From Rhodobium gokarnense (GTDB taxonomy: Bacteria; Pseudomonadota; Alphaproteobacteria; Rhizobiales; Rhodobiaceae), in contig NZ_JAOQNS010000003.1 of NCBI RefSeq assembly GCF_025961475.1, positions 134,501 through 198,500 of the forward strand: a DNA stretch of 64,000 nucleotides, given 5' to 3'. Made by a program: the position numbers and the translations under genes. Under the pieces are notes generated by a model that saw only the letters and a program-made list of their open reading frames with translations, was not told the DNA's origin and did no database searches. The number at the start of each line of letters is the position of its first letter. Position 1 is the first letter of the stretch. This document shows, piece after piece, positions 9,269 through 18,500 of the stretch.

Positions 9269-11092
9269 CTATTCAGCCGCGTTGAGGACCGGCTCGCTGA
9301 GCGGCACCTTGATGGTGAACACCGAGCCGCCTTCCGGCCGGGCCTCCGCCACGATCGTTCCGCGAAAGTCCTGGATGATCTTATAGGCGATGGACAGGCC
9401 GAGCCCCAGCCCCTCGCCGACATCCTTGGTGGTGAAGAACGGATCGAAGATGTGCGCAAGATCCGCCTCGGAAATCCCCGGTCCGTTGTCGCTGACGGCG
9501 ATGATGCCGTCGCAAGAATCCTTGGAGATGTCGACCCGCACCATCGGGTCATTGCGCCCGGCGACCGCGTCGAGGGCATTGCCGACGATGTTCATCAGCA
9601 CCTGTTCCAGCCGCACCTGGCCGGCATCGACGACGACCTCACCGGCCTCGTGGAAGACGTCGACCTGAACGCCTGCCTTGCGCATCCGCGGTCCGAGCAG
9701 CATCAGGGTCTCCGACAGGGCCGGGGCCACCGAGATCGGCCGGGTCGTCGCCTCCGGCTTGCGGGCGAACGTCTTCAGGTGCCGCGACAGGCCGGCGAGC
9801 CGGTCGACGAGGGCGCCGATGCGCTGCAGATTGCCCGATGCCTCCGGCTTGCGGTCGCGCTCAATCAGCAGGGCCGCATTGTCGGCATAGGAGCGGATCG
9901 CGGCGAGCGGCTGGTTGAATTCGTGGCTGAGCGCCGCCGACATCTGGCCGAGGGCGGCGAGCTTTGCGGCCTGCACCAGTTCCGACTGGGTGCGGCGCAG
10001 CTCCTCCTCCGTCGCCTCGCGTTCCCGGACCTCGCTGGCGAGCCGGGCGTTGGCGAGCGTCAGTTCCCGCGTGCGGTCGCGCACCCGGCGCTCCAGGCGC
10101 AACGCCGCCGCCCGGTCGTGCCGCATCTGCCGCGAAAGCCGGCCGCGCCGGTCGACGAGATATCCCGCCCCGGCCGTCGCGATCAGGCCGGCAAGCAGCA
10201 CCGTCAGCACCAGATTGCTCATCTGGGCGCGGGCGAGCGCGGTGTCAGAATAGACCCGGAGCGTCCAGTCATAGAGCGGCAGGAACGCCGTCTCCTCCAG
10301 ATAGCGGTGTGCGCCGTTGCCGACTTCGTCCGGCAGGTCGACGAAGGCGAACTCGCCGTCATGGCTCTTCGGCGATTGCACCACCGGAGGATCGCCGGTG
10401 GCCATGCGGCTGAGGGCCCGGCCGCGCGCGCCGAACAGTGGCCGGCCCCGCCAGTCCTCCCGGTTCGACAGCACCACCCGGCCGGAAAGATCCGTGGCGA
10501 CCACCGGATCCTTGGAGAGCGCCCAGGCCTGTTCCACGTCTTCCAGCGACACCTTGGCGACGACGACGCCGATCACGGTGTCGTCCTTGCGCACCGGCGC
10601 GGCAAAGAGATAGGAGCCACGCTCCGTCGTCGTGTCGAAGGAAAGGAACCGGCCAAGCCGGCCTTCCATCGCCGCGCGGAAATAGGGCGCATTGGCGAGG
10701 TTGGTCTCGGCGACCGGCTTGCTGGCGACCAGCACCGTCCCGTCGGTGTCGATGAACAGCACCTCGTCGGCGCCGGTCATCGCCGTCGCCGTCACCGCGA
10801 TCCTGAGCGCCGCCGGCCGATCCGTCTCGGTGCCTTCGCCGAAATGGGCGACGACGTCCGGGTGCCGCGCGATCAGCGGCGGCAGGATGCGGTACTTGTC
10901 GAGGAAGCCTTCCAGGCTGACGGCATGGAAGTCGAGGGCATCGCGCGCCCGCGCCGCCTGCTCGCGCAGGAACAGCCGCTCCGCCCCGAGCCCGGTCAGG
11001 ATCGCAACGACGGCAGTGGCCACGAGGCCGGCAATGATAACGGCCCCGGTCGCACCGAGGCCGAAGGGCAGTCCGCGACGCACACGCTTCAT
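9269..11092 (-). CDS. dctB: C4-dicarboxylate sensor histidine kinase DctB
   Basis: This 607-residue membrane kinase has transmembrane helices at about 12-33 and 293-312, enclosing a periplasmic double-PAS-type sensor with VLFIDTDGTVLVASKP and YFRAAMEGRLGRFLSF, as in DctB. A coiled linker (about 325-378) leads to the H-box SHEFNQPLAAIRSYADNA with phospho-His390. The ATPase domain has the N-box NIVGNALDAV, then VSDNGPGIS and GLGLGLSIAYKIIQDF. It senses external dicarboxylates and phosphorylates DctD. The Arg-rich N-terminus is cytoplasmic. Confidence 0.93.
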   Translation of the reverse strand: MKRVRRGLPFGLGATGAVIIAGLVATAVVAILTGLGAERLFLREQAARARDALDFHAVSLEGFLDKYRILPPLIARHPDVVAHFGEGTETDRPAALRIAVTATAMTGADEVLFIDTDGTVLVASKPVAETNLANAPYFRAAMEGRLGRFLSFDTTTERGSYLFAAPVRKDDTVIGVVVAKVSLEDVEQAWALSKDPVVATDLSGRVVLSNREDWRGRPLFGARGRALSRMATGDPPVVQSPKSHDGEFAFVDLPDEVGNGAHRYLEETAFLPLYDWTLRVYSDTALARAQMSNLVLTVLLAGLIATAGAGYLVDRRGRLSRQMRHDRAAALRLERRVRDRTRELTLANARLASEVREREATEEELRRTQSELVQAAKLAALGQMSAALSHEFNQPLAAIRSYADNAALLIERDRKPEASGNLQRIGALVDRLAGLSRHLKTFARKPEATTRPISVAPALSETLMLLGPRMRKAGVQVDVFHEAGEVVVDAGQVRLEQVLMNIVGNALDAVAGRNDPMVRVDISKDSCDGIIAVSDNGPGISEADLAHIFDPFFTTKDVGEGLGLGLSIAYKIIQDFRGTIVAEARPEGGSVFTIKVPLSEPVLNAAE

Positions 11093-11163
11093 GGGTGGGA
11101 CTTTATCCCATCACACGCGGCGATTGGAATGCGCCCTGTGACGGATGCGTGACGAAGCGGTCG

Positions 11164-11889
11164 TCAGGCGGTGATCGCCGCTTCCACCTCGTTGACGAAG
11201 CCGCGGTCGATGCCGAGCCGCTGGACGAGCTGGTCGAGATAGGATTTTTCCGCCGGATGGTCGAGGTCGATTGCAACCCGCGAGGCCGTGTAGATCTGCA
11301 TGGCGAGTTCCGGCGTGCGCGCCTTGGCGACGATCTTGTCGATGTTAAGCGGCGAGCGCAGTTCGTCCATGACGAAGGCCTTGGCCTCCACGTCGAGATC
11401 GAGCGTGTCGAGCTTGTCGAAGATGCGCTGCTGCTCGGTGGCGTCGATATGGCCGTCGGACTTGGCCGCCGCGATCATCGCCATGACCATGGCAAGCCCG
11501 GCTTCCTGTTGCTCGGCCTCGGACGCCGCGAACGGGTTCTTCTTCGGCGCCTCGAGCGGACCCGGCTCAGCGGGTCCCGCGATCTGGCCGCCCGGCGCCG
11601 CACCGGTCGCCGCGCCCGTCACCGAACCGGTGCCCTGCCAGTTCTGATAGGCCTTGTAGGCAAGGCCGCCGAGGAGGGCGAGGCCGCCCATCGTCGCCGC
11701 ACTGCCGGTGATCGAGCGTCCCGTCTCCGTGCCGAGCAGCAGCCCTGCCAGGCCGCCGGCCGCCAGGCCGGACTTCAGCGGGTTTTCCCTGGTATAGTCC
11801 TGCACCTGGCCGACCCGGTCGCCGACGGTGCCGCCGCCGGGGATGCCGGTGCCCATGAATTGATCGAGAAGCTTCTTGGCGTCGAACAT
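11164..11889 (-). CDS. TerB-like/DUF533 protein (YebE type)
   Basis: The 241 residues fall into two parts. The N-terminus has a Gly-rich hydrophobic stretch (SGLAAGGLAGLLLGTETGRSITGSAATMGGLALLGGLAYKAYQNW) that may enter the membrane. The alpha-helical C-terminal TerB-like domain shows AMIAAAKSDGHIDATEQQRIFDKLD, with the acidic DGHID motif of this fold. DUF533/YebE proteins are widespread inner-membrane proteins of unknown role; relation to tellurite resistance is by fold only. It stands alone between two-component and regulator genes. The 275 bases upstream show no clear promoter or terminator. Confidence 0.75.
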   Translation of the reverse strand: MFDAKKLLDQFMGTGIPGGGTVGDRVGQVQDYTRENPLKSGLAAGGLAGLLLGTETGRSITGSAATMGGLALLGGLAYKAYQNWQGTGSVTGAATGAAPGGQIAGPAEPGPLEAPKKNPFAASEAEQQEAGLAMVMAMIAAAKSDGHIDATEQQRIFDKLDTLDLDVEAKAFVMDELRSPLNIDKIVAKARTPELAMQIYTASRVAIDLDHPAEKSYLDQLVQRLGIDRGFVNEVEAAITA

Positions 11890-12164
11890 TGTCTCTCCCT
11901 CGCATGGCGCGTTCGTTCGCTAAGCGAGGTGGGGGTTTTGCCCCCCGCAAACAAGACCCGGCGTCCCTTGCCGAGAAGCGAATCCGGCTCAACGATCTGT
12001 TGCCCGGCAAACCTGTCGCATGCGGAATCGCGCCGCGTTAACGGCTTGGAAAGATGCAACCCTCCTAATGCACCGATAAAGACAACAACTTAGAGATCGA
12101 ACTGCGGCGCCATCTCTCACCCCCCAACGGCGCCGTCTTCTTTTTCCGTCTCAGCTTGCCGGCG

Positions 12165-13553
12165 TCAGTTGGTCCGCATTTCGCGCGCGTCCTCCGGTGC
12201 GGCGATCTGCGCACGTTCCGAAATCCGCAGCCGCCGCATCTTGCGCCACAGCGTGGTGCGGTCGATGCCGAGATATTTCGCGGCGAGCGACTTGTTGCCA
12301 CCGGCCCGCGCCAGCGCCGTCTGGATCTGCACCCTTTCGTCCGCCTCCGACGGCCGCGCCGCCGGCTTCACGCTGACCACCGGCAGGTGGTCGAAGTTGC
12401 GGATGTCGTGCGGCAGGCTCTCCGGCACGATAACGTTGTCGACACAGCAGATCAGCGCGTGCTCGATCGCCGTCTCCATCTCCCGCACATTGCCCGGCCA
12501 GGGATAGTCGATGAGCAGCCGCCGTGCCTCGGGCGAGTAGCTGAAGTCGCGCGGGTAGCCGCGTTCGGCCAGCTTGTCGCAGAAATGGGCAAGGAGCAGC
12601 GGGATGTCGCCCGGCCGCTCGCGGATCGGCGGCACGGTGATCGGGAACACCGCAAGACGATAATAGAGATCGGCGCGGAAATCGCCGGCCTCCACCAGGC
12701 CGCGCAGGTTGCGGTTGGACGCGGTGATGATCCGGACGTCGGCCGTCACCGGCGTGTCGGACCCGACCGGCTCGAACGCCCCGTCCTGCAGCGCCTTCAG
12801 GAGCTTGGTCTGCAGATGGGCCGGCAGCGCCGAGACCTCGTCGAGGAACAGGGTGCCGGTATCGGCCGCCTTCAGCTTGCCCGGCCGCTCGCCGTTGATC
12901 TCGCCGAGGGCGCCGCGGGCATGGCCGAAGAGTTCCGCCTCAAGCAACGGCTCCGGCGTCGAGGCGCAGTTGAACTCCACGAACGGGCGCCGCGAGCGGT
13001 TCGACAGCCGGTGCAGGAGCCGCGCGATATGGGTCTTGCCGGTGCCCGTCTCGCCCTGGATCAGCACCGGCGCCTGCATCGGCGCCACCCGCTCGACCCG
13101 CTCCAGGATCTCCATCATCGTCGGGTCCTTGGTGACGAGGTCGCCGCTGGAGCGCGAAAGCAGCGTTTCGAGGCGTCGCTCGTCGGTCTTGTCGCGCAAA
13201 ATGACGAGCCTGAGATTGCCCTGGGTGTCGCAGGCGCGACAGCAGTGGAACTCCAGATCCCGCATCTCGCCGCGCGCATTGATACGCATTTCGAACTGTA
13301 TGAGATTCGGGGTCATGGCGCTTTCCGCCTGCGCCGGCGCCCGTTCCAGTACCCTGTCCAGCGCATCCTTGAGATCGACGCCGCGGATGTCGGCGAGCGA
13401 CTGCAGCGGTCCGGCCCCGGGCGCCACCAGCAGTTCGGCGGCCGCCGGGTTCTGGTAGAGGACCGTCCCCTGGCGGTCCGTCAGGAGAACGCCCTCGTCG
13501 ATATAGGATACGATAGCTTCGAGCAGAGGAACGAGATCGTCGATCTCCCTCAT
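12165..13553 (-). CDS. Fis-family AAA+ transcriptional regulator with PAS domain and altered GAFTGA loop
   Basis: The protein has 462 residues. An N-terminal PAS-like domain (about 8-125: EAIVSYIDEGVLLTDRQGTVLYQNPAAAELL) has Cys104, Cys105 and Cys108 in FHCCRACDT. The bacterial enhancer-binding AAA+ domain follows, with Walker A GETGTGKT at 167-174, Walker B LFLDEV at 235-240 and the R-finger region. The Fis helix-turn-helix is GGNKSLAAKYLGIDRTTLWRKMRRL. Where GAFTGA should be, after ELFGH, the sequence is GALGEI (214-219). Regulators with this change often cannot contact sigma-54 and act with sigma-70 instead. It is divergent from the SCP2/RND cluster, its likely target; the ligand is unknown. 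Confidence 0.85.
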   Translation of the reverse strand: MREIDDLVPLLEAIVSYIDEGVLLTDRQGTVLYQNPAAAELLVAPGAGPLQSLADIRGVDLKDALDRVLERAPAQAESAMTPNLIQFEMRINARGEMRDLEFHCCRACDTQGNLRLVILRDKTDERRLETLLSRSSGDLVTKDPTMMEILERVERVAPMQAPVLIQGETGTGKTHIARLLHRLSNRSRRPFVEFNCASTPEPLLEAELFGHARGALGEINGERPGKLKAADTGTLFLDEVSALPAHLQTKLLKALQDGAFEPVGSDTPVTADVRIITASNRNLRGLVEAGDFRADLYYRLAVFPITVPPIRERPGDIPLLLAHFCDKLAERGYPRDFSYSPEARRLLIDYPWPGNVREMETAIEHALICCVDNVIVPESLPHDIRNFDHLPVVSVKPAARPSEADERVQIQTALARAGGNKSLAAKYLGIDRTTLWRKMRRLRISERAQIAAPEDAREMRTN

Positions 13554-13631
13554 GGACTGCCCTTCCCTTGTTTCGGACCGTTTTCGGCGGTCCGGGTCCC
13601 TCCAAATCGGCGCGCTTCTGTGGCGCGTTCC

Positions 13632-13650
13632 TGTTGCATCATATGCAACA
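13632..13650. promoter_or_regulatory. Palindromic operator candidate TGTTGCAT-N3-ATGCAACA
   Basis: Two perfect eight-base arms flank CAT. The same half-site recurs at least four times up to base 13781, including the small palindrome GTTGCAGCAAC at 13744-13754. Repeated spaced palindromes upstream of a gene divergent from a Fis-type regulator are what binding sites of such a regulator look like. The pairing of site with protein is inference. Confidence 0.55.
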
Positions 13651-13806
13651 TTTTCTAATCAACGCAACAGTACGAAACAGACACCATCGCAATTTCCGGT
13701 GTCAATTCAAACAGCTTCTATTGATTAATCGCAACGGCCTCCTGTTGCAGCAACTGCTGCAGCGCGCTGCATCCCGCAACATAAAAGCATTAGTATTTTC
13801 AATGAC

Positions 13807-13835
13807 TTGCCATATGCCAACTTCTTTGCTTAGAT
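13807..13835 (+). promoter_or_regulatory. Possible sigma-70 promoter for the SCP2/RND operon
   Basis: TTGCCA at 13807-13812 is followed after 17 bases by TTAGAT (13830-13835), a fair match to the housekeeping consensus. It lies about 70 bases before the first gene and just downstream of the repeated half-sites. This fits a sigma-70-type activation by a regulator that lacks GAFTGA, but weak matches of this kind are frequent in AT-rich DNA. Confidence 0.35.
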
Positions 13836-13902
13836 ATTTCTAAAATAAGCATGTGACGAACAACGGACATGCCATAAGCCGCTTTCAAGAGGGAGGATTG
13901 AG

Positions 13903-14298
13903 ATGGCTGACTTGTTTTCCGCCGAGTGGATGGCGAGCTTCCAGAACGCGTGGAACGCCGAGCCGGACCTGTCCGGCGAACTGGCCAAGATCGGGTTCAA
14001 CTCCAACATCGGTTACGGCTTCAAGGGCGAGGACGCCCCGCGCGGCATTCTGGTCGTGGAAAACGGCGTCGCCACCAGCGCCGGCGCCTATGCCGGCCAG
14101 CCGCTGAACTGGGACCTCAGGGCCGACGCCGCCACCTGGCAGGGCTGGATCTCCAAGCCGCCGGGCATGATGGGCCTCGGCATGGCCTACACCTCCAAGA
14201 AGCTGCAATTCGCGGTCGGCGACTACGCCGCGATGATCAAGGACCCGCGCATGGCCGGTCCGTTCATGAAAAGCTTTTCAGTGATGGCGCGCGTCTGA
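13903..14298 (+). CDS. Small SCP2-like (sterol carrier protein 2 fold) protein
   Basis: This soluble 131-residue protein has no signal peptide. LFSAEWMASFQNAWNAEPDLSGELAKIGFN, the WDLRADAATWQGWI segment and the late KKLQFAVGDYAAMIKDPRM (the family's characteristic Gx(K/L)x..GD) fit the SCP2 lipid-binding fold. Such proteins bind acyl or other hydrophobic ligands. Its ribosome site AGGGAGG is optimal. The stop overlaps the start of the RND adaptor gene by one base, so it is translationally coupled to an efflux pump. A role delivering or sensing a hydrophobic pump substrate is inference. Confidence 0.6.
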   Translation: MADLFSAEWMASFQNAWNAEPDLSGELAKIGFNSNIGYGFKGEDAPRGILVVENGVATSAGAYAGQPLNWDLRADAATWQGWISKPPGMMGLGMAYTSKKLQFAVGDYAAMIKDPRMAGPFMKSFSVMARV

Positions 14299-15467
14299 TG
14301 ACCCTGACCCTGCCGCAAAAACGGGTGCTGGCGGTGTGCGCGGCGCTCCTTGCCGCGTCCACGACCGTTCCGGCCGCCGCACAGGAGCGCTACGTGACTG
14401 CCGACGTCTCCGAAGTCGGCAGCACGTCGCTGATCGGCGGCACGGTCATCCCCTACAAGGAAGTGGTGCTGTCGGCGATGGTGCCGGGCCAGGTCCGCCT
14501 GCTTGCCGGCCGCGAGGGCGACGCCTTCCAGCAGAACGCGCTGATGGTGCAGATCGACGACGCCGACCTGCAGGCCCGCCGGCGCTCCGCCGTCGCCGCC
14601 CTGCAGGCGGCCGAGGCCGCGCTCCGCCAGGCCCAGGTGCAGTACAACCGCGAACTGATCTCACCGCAGATCAACCGTGGCATGTCGCGCTCCACCGGCA
14701 TGGCGATGCCGCAGATGTTCGACACCTTCTTCGCCCGGCCGTTTTCCAGTGGCGTCGGCGCCAGCAATCCCTGGGTGGAGCGCTATGCCGACCTGCACAG
14801 CCAGCAAAGCGGCATGGAGCAGGCCCAGAGCCAGATCATGCAGGCCCGGGCGCAGCTTGAAGAGATCGACACCAAGATCCGCGATGCCCGCGTCGTGGCG
14901 CCGTTCCCCGGCACCATCGTCGCCCGCATGATCGAGGAGGGCGACACCGTCCAGCCGGGCCAGCCGCTGCTGAAATTCGCCTATGTGGATTACCTGCGGA
15001 TCCAGGCCGAGGTGCCGGTCAAGCTGGTCGGCAACCTCTACCAGAACATGTTCGTGCCGGCCCGGCTCGACGTCGGCGGCGGCATCGAGGTCAACGCCCG
15101 CGTCGCCCAGATCTTTCCGGTCGCCGACCAGTCGCGCCACACCGTGACGGTGAAGTTCGACCTGCCGCGCGGCATCCCCGCCGCCCCCGGCGTCTATGCC
15201 GAACTGCGGCTGCCGAACGGCGCCGTCAACGCCACCTCGCTGCCGACCGTGCCGCGCTCGGCGCTGATCCAGCGCGGCAGCCTCTTCGGTGTCTTCGTGC
15301 GCGGCAGCGACGGCGAGCCGACGCTCAAGATGGTGCGCGTCGGCGGCGACGCCGGCGACGACCGGGTGACCATCCTCTCCGGCCTGAAGGGCGGCGAGGA
15401 AGTGGTCGTCAACCCGACGGCGAGCACAGGGCGCAGGCCGAACGCCCGCGCCGAGACGACCGACTGA
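14298..15467 (+). CDS. RND efflux periplasmic adaptor (HlyD/MFP family)
   Basis: The 389 residues open with a signal peptide ending VPAAAQ. The order is typical of membrane fusion proteins: a beta-barrel and lipoyl half (GTVIPYKEVVLSAMVPGQV ... REGDAFQQNALMVQIDDADLQA), a coiled-coil hairpin of about 110 residues, the second lipoyl half (DARVVAPFPGTIVARMIEEGDTVQPGQPLLKF) and a membrane-proximal domain. The hairpin is interrupted by a Met/Phe/Ser-rich insert (GMSRSTGMAMPQMFDTFFAR). It joins the pump to an outer-membrane channel; no TolC-type gene is in the window. It lies 69 bases before the pump gene. Confidence 0.9.
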   Translation: MTLTLPQKRVLAVCAALLAASTTVPAAAQERYVTADVSEVGSTSLIGGTVIPYKEVVLSAMVPGQVRLLAGREGDAFQQNALMVQIDDADLQARRRSAVAALQAAEAALRQAQVQYNRELISPQINRGMSRSTGMAMPQMFDTFFARPFSSGVGASNPWVERYADLHSQQSGMEQAQSQIMQARAQLEEIDTKIRDARVVAPFPGTIVARMIEEGDTVQPGQPLLKFAYVDYLRIQAEVPVKLVGNLYQNMFVPARLDVGGGIEVNARVAQIFPVADQSRHTVTVKFDLPRGIPAAPGVYAELRLPNGAVNATSLPTVPRSALIQRGSLFGVFVRGSDGEPTLKMVRVGGDAGDDRVTILSGLKGGEEVVVNPTASTGRRPNARAETTD

Positions 15468-15536
15468 CTGCAATGACAATGCGCGCAGGCGGGCCAACCG
15501 CCGCGACCAAACGGGATGGAAACAGGGTCGCCGACA

Positions 15537-18500
15537 ATGGCTGACACGAACGACACCACGACCGGATGCAGTGCCAACGGCAATGGCAAGAATGGCAAGG
15601 GCGAGCACGTCCACGCCCCCGGCCTTGCCGGCTCGATGGCGCGCACCTTCATCCATTCGCCGCTGTCGCCGCTGTTCCTGGTCTGCTGCCTGGCCGCCGG
15701 CATCCTCGGCCTCGCCTTCACGCCGCGCCAGGAAGACCCGCAGATATCCGTGCCGATGGTCGACATCTTCATCCAGTATGAAGGCGCCTCGGCGGCCCAG
15801 GTGACCAGCCTTGCCATCGATCCGCTGGAGCGGATGATGAGCGAGATCCCCGGCGTCAAGCACGTCTATTCCGCCTCCCAGCGCGGACAGGGCATGGTCA
15901 CCGTGGAGTTCGACGTCGGCGAGAAGATGGAACCCTCGCTGGTCAAGCTCTACGACAAGCTGTTCTCCAATCTCGACAAGATCCCGCCCGGCGTCTCCGA
16001 GCCGCTGGTCAAGCCGAAGGGCGTCGACGACGTGCCGGTGGTGGCGCTGACCCTGTGGTCGGAAAGCCTCGACGACGCCGCCCTTCGCCTCGTTGCCCTG
16101 GAACTGGTGCAACGCCTGAAGGAAGTGCCGAACACCTCCCAGAGCTTCATCGTCGGCGGCCGGTCGGAAGAGATGCGGGTGGAAATCCAGCCCGAGCGCC
16201 TCTCCGGCTTCGGCATCAGCATCGACCAGGTCGCCGGCGCCATCACCTCGGCCAACGAGAAGAAGCGCGTCGGCTACTCCGAGATCGACGGCACCAGCTT
16301 CAACGTCTATTCCGGCACCTTCCTGAAGCACGCCTCCGATCTCGAACACATCATCGTCGGCACCTATAACGGCAGCCCGGTCTACCTGCGCGACGTCGCC
16401 AAGGTCACCGAAGGCGCCGGCGAGGCGACCAACAGCGTCCAGTATTTCACCGGCCCGGCCTGGGCCGAGAGCGGCGCGCCCTCCGCCGCCAGCGTCCCCG
16501 ACGGCGCGCCCGCCGTCACCATCGCCATCGCCAAAAAACCCGGCAGCAACGGCGTCACCGTCGCCGATGCCGTCCTCGACAAGGTCGAGCAGCTCAAGGG
16601 CCGGATCATTCCGGGCAATGTGGAAATCGCCGTCACCCGCAATTACGGCGAGACCGCCAACGACAAGGTCAACGAGCTGATCGTCAAGCTGTTCGTGGCA
16701 ACCGGCGCCGTCACCCTGCTGATCTGGCTGTTCCTCGGCATCCGCGCGGCGCTCGTCGTCCTCATCGTCATCCCGGTGGTGATCCTGATCACCGTCTTTT
16801 CCGCCTGGATCCTCGGCTACACGATCGACCGGGTGTCGCTGTTCGCGCTGATCTTTTCCATCGGCATCCTGGTCGACGACGCCATCGTCGTCGTGGAGAA
16901 CATCTACCGCCGCTGGCTCCTGAAGGGCGAGGTCGACACCCCGACCACCATCGACGCCGTACGCGAGGTCGGCAACCCGACGATCCTCGCCACCTTCACG
17001 GTCATCGCCGCGCTCCTGCCGATGGGCTTCGTCTCCGGCATGATGGGCCCCTATATGGAGCCGATCCCGGCGCTCGGCTCGGTCGCGATGCTGTTCTCGC
17101 TGATCGCCGCCTTCCTGTTCACGCCCTGGCTCGCCTACCGCATCCGCCCGTCGCTGGCGAAGCTCCACAAGGCCCAGGAAGCCGAGCACCGCCAGAGCGA
17201 GGCCCTCGGCCGCTTCTACCGCCGCATCCTGACGCCGTTCATCGAGAGCCCGGCCAAGGGCCGCATGTTGCGGATCGGCATCTGGCTCGTCTTCGCCCTC
17301 TCCTGCGTCCTCTTCTACACCACGGACGTGGCGGTGAAGATGCTGCCCTTCGACAACAAGCCGGAATTCAACGTCGTCGTGAACATGCCCGACGGCACGG
17401 CGCTGGCCGAGACCGCCAATGTCACCCAGAGGTTCGTCGACGAGATCCTGAAGATAGACGAGGTGACCGCCGTCCAGAGCTATGCCGGCACCTCCTCGCC
17501 GTTCAATTTTAACGGCCTGGTGCGCCATTACTATCTGCGCCAGCAGCCGTGGCAGGCGGATATCCAGGTGCAACTCCTCGACAAGGGCGACCGCGCCCGC
17601 TCCAGCCACCAGATCGCCGCCGAGACCCGGAAAATCCTGACGCCGATCGCCGAACGGCTGGGCGCGCGCATCGCCGTCGTCGAAATGCCGCCGGGACCGC
17701 CGGTGCTGCAGACCCTCGTTGCCGAGGTTTACGGCCCGACCGAGGACATCCGCGTCCAGGTCGCCAAGGATCTGACGAGGATCTTCGAAGAGGCGCCGAG
17801 CGTCGTCGACGTCGATAACTATCTGGACGATCCGCACGAGCGCTGGCTGTTCGAGATCGACCGCCAGAAGGCCCTGCGCGAAGGCGTCTCCATCAAGGAC
17901 ATCAACCGCCAGCTCGGCATGGCGCTCGGCGGCTACAAGCTGGGCGACGCCAAGCTCGGCCACGAGCTGGAGCCGCGCTACATCGTCCTGCAGGCACCGC
18001 TCAACGTCCGCAGCCAGATCGCCGCCCTCGGCGAGTTACCGATCCGCACGGCAAGCGGCAATTTCGTGCCGCTGTCGGAGCTCGGCCGCTTCACCGCCGT
18101 GCCCCAGGACAAGACCGTCTACCACAAGGACCTGAGGCCGCTCGAATACGTCACCGGCGACGTCGCCGGCCGCCTCGGCGCGCCGATCTACGGCATGTTC
18201 GCCGTCGGCGACCTCCTTGCCGACTACACCCCGCCGGACGGCGGCACGCTTGCGGCTGCCTGGGTCGGCCCGCCGACCGACGGCTTCCAGTCGGCGTTCG
18301 AGTGGACCGGCGAATGGACGGTCACCTACGAGACGTTCCGCGATATGGGCATCGCGTTTGCCGCCGCCATGGTCCTCATCTACATGCTGGTGGTCTGGGA
18401 GTTCGGCAATTTCCGCCTGCCCGGCATCATCATGGCGCCGATCCCGCTGACCCTCATCGGCATCGTCCCCGGCCACTGGCTGCTCGGCGCGGAATTCACC

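Larger units (their letters stand above)
13554..13902. other. Divergent control region for the regulator and the RND cluster
   Basis: These 349 bases are markedly more AT-rich than the surroundings and hold no gene. They contain several copies of a TGTTGC/GCAACA half-site: the palindrome at 13632-13650, GCAACAG at 13664, GCAACG at 13731, TGTTGCAGCAAC at 13743 and GCAACA at 13776. There is also an ACACC ... GGTGT inverted repeat at 13681-13702. No -24/-12 sigma-54 element was found on either strand. Confidence 0.6.

Noticed and set aside
13621-13640. Possible sigma-54 promoter TGGCGC ... TTGC upstream of the RND operon
   Set aside because: The spacing between the two elements is seven bases instead of five and the -24 element is degenerate. 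The regulator also lacks GAFTGA.
14661-17963. Minus-strand open frame of 1100 codons opposite the RND genes
   Set aside because: It is an antisense shadow of GC-rich coding DNA: Asp/Gly/Arg/Ala-heavy, no known domain, and the plus-strand RND proteins are unambiguous. Similar long shadows at 4482-6059, 9452-11152, 12156-13658 and 18036-19712 were left out for the same reason.
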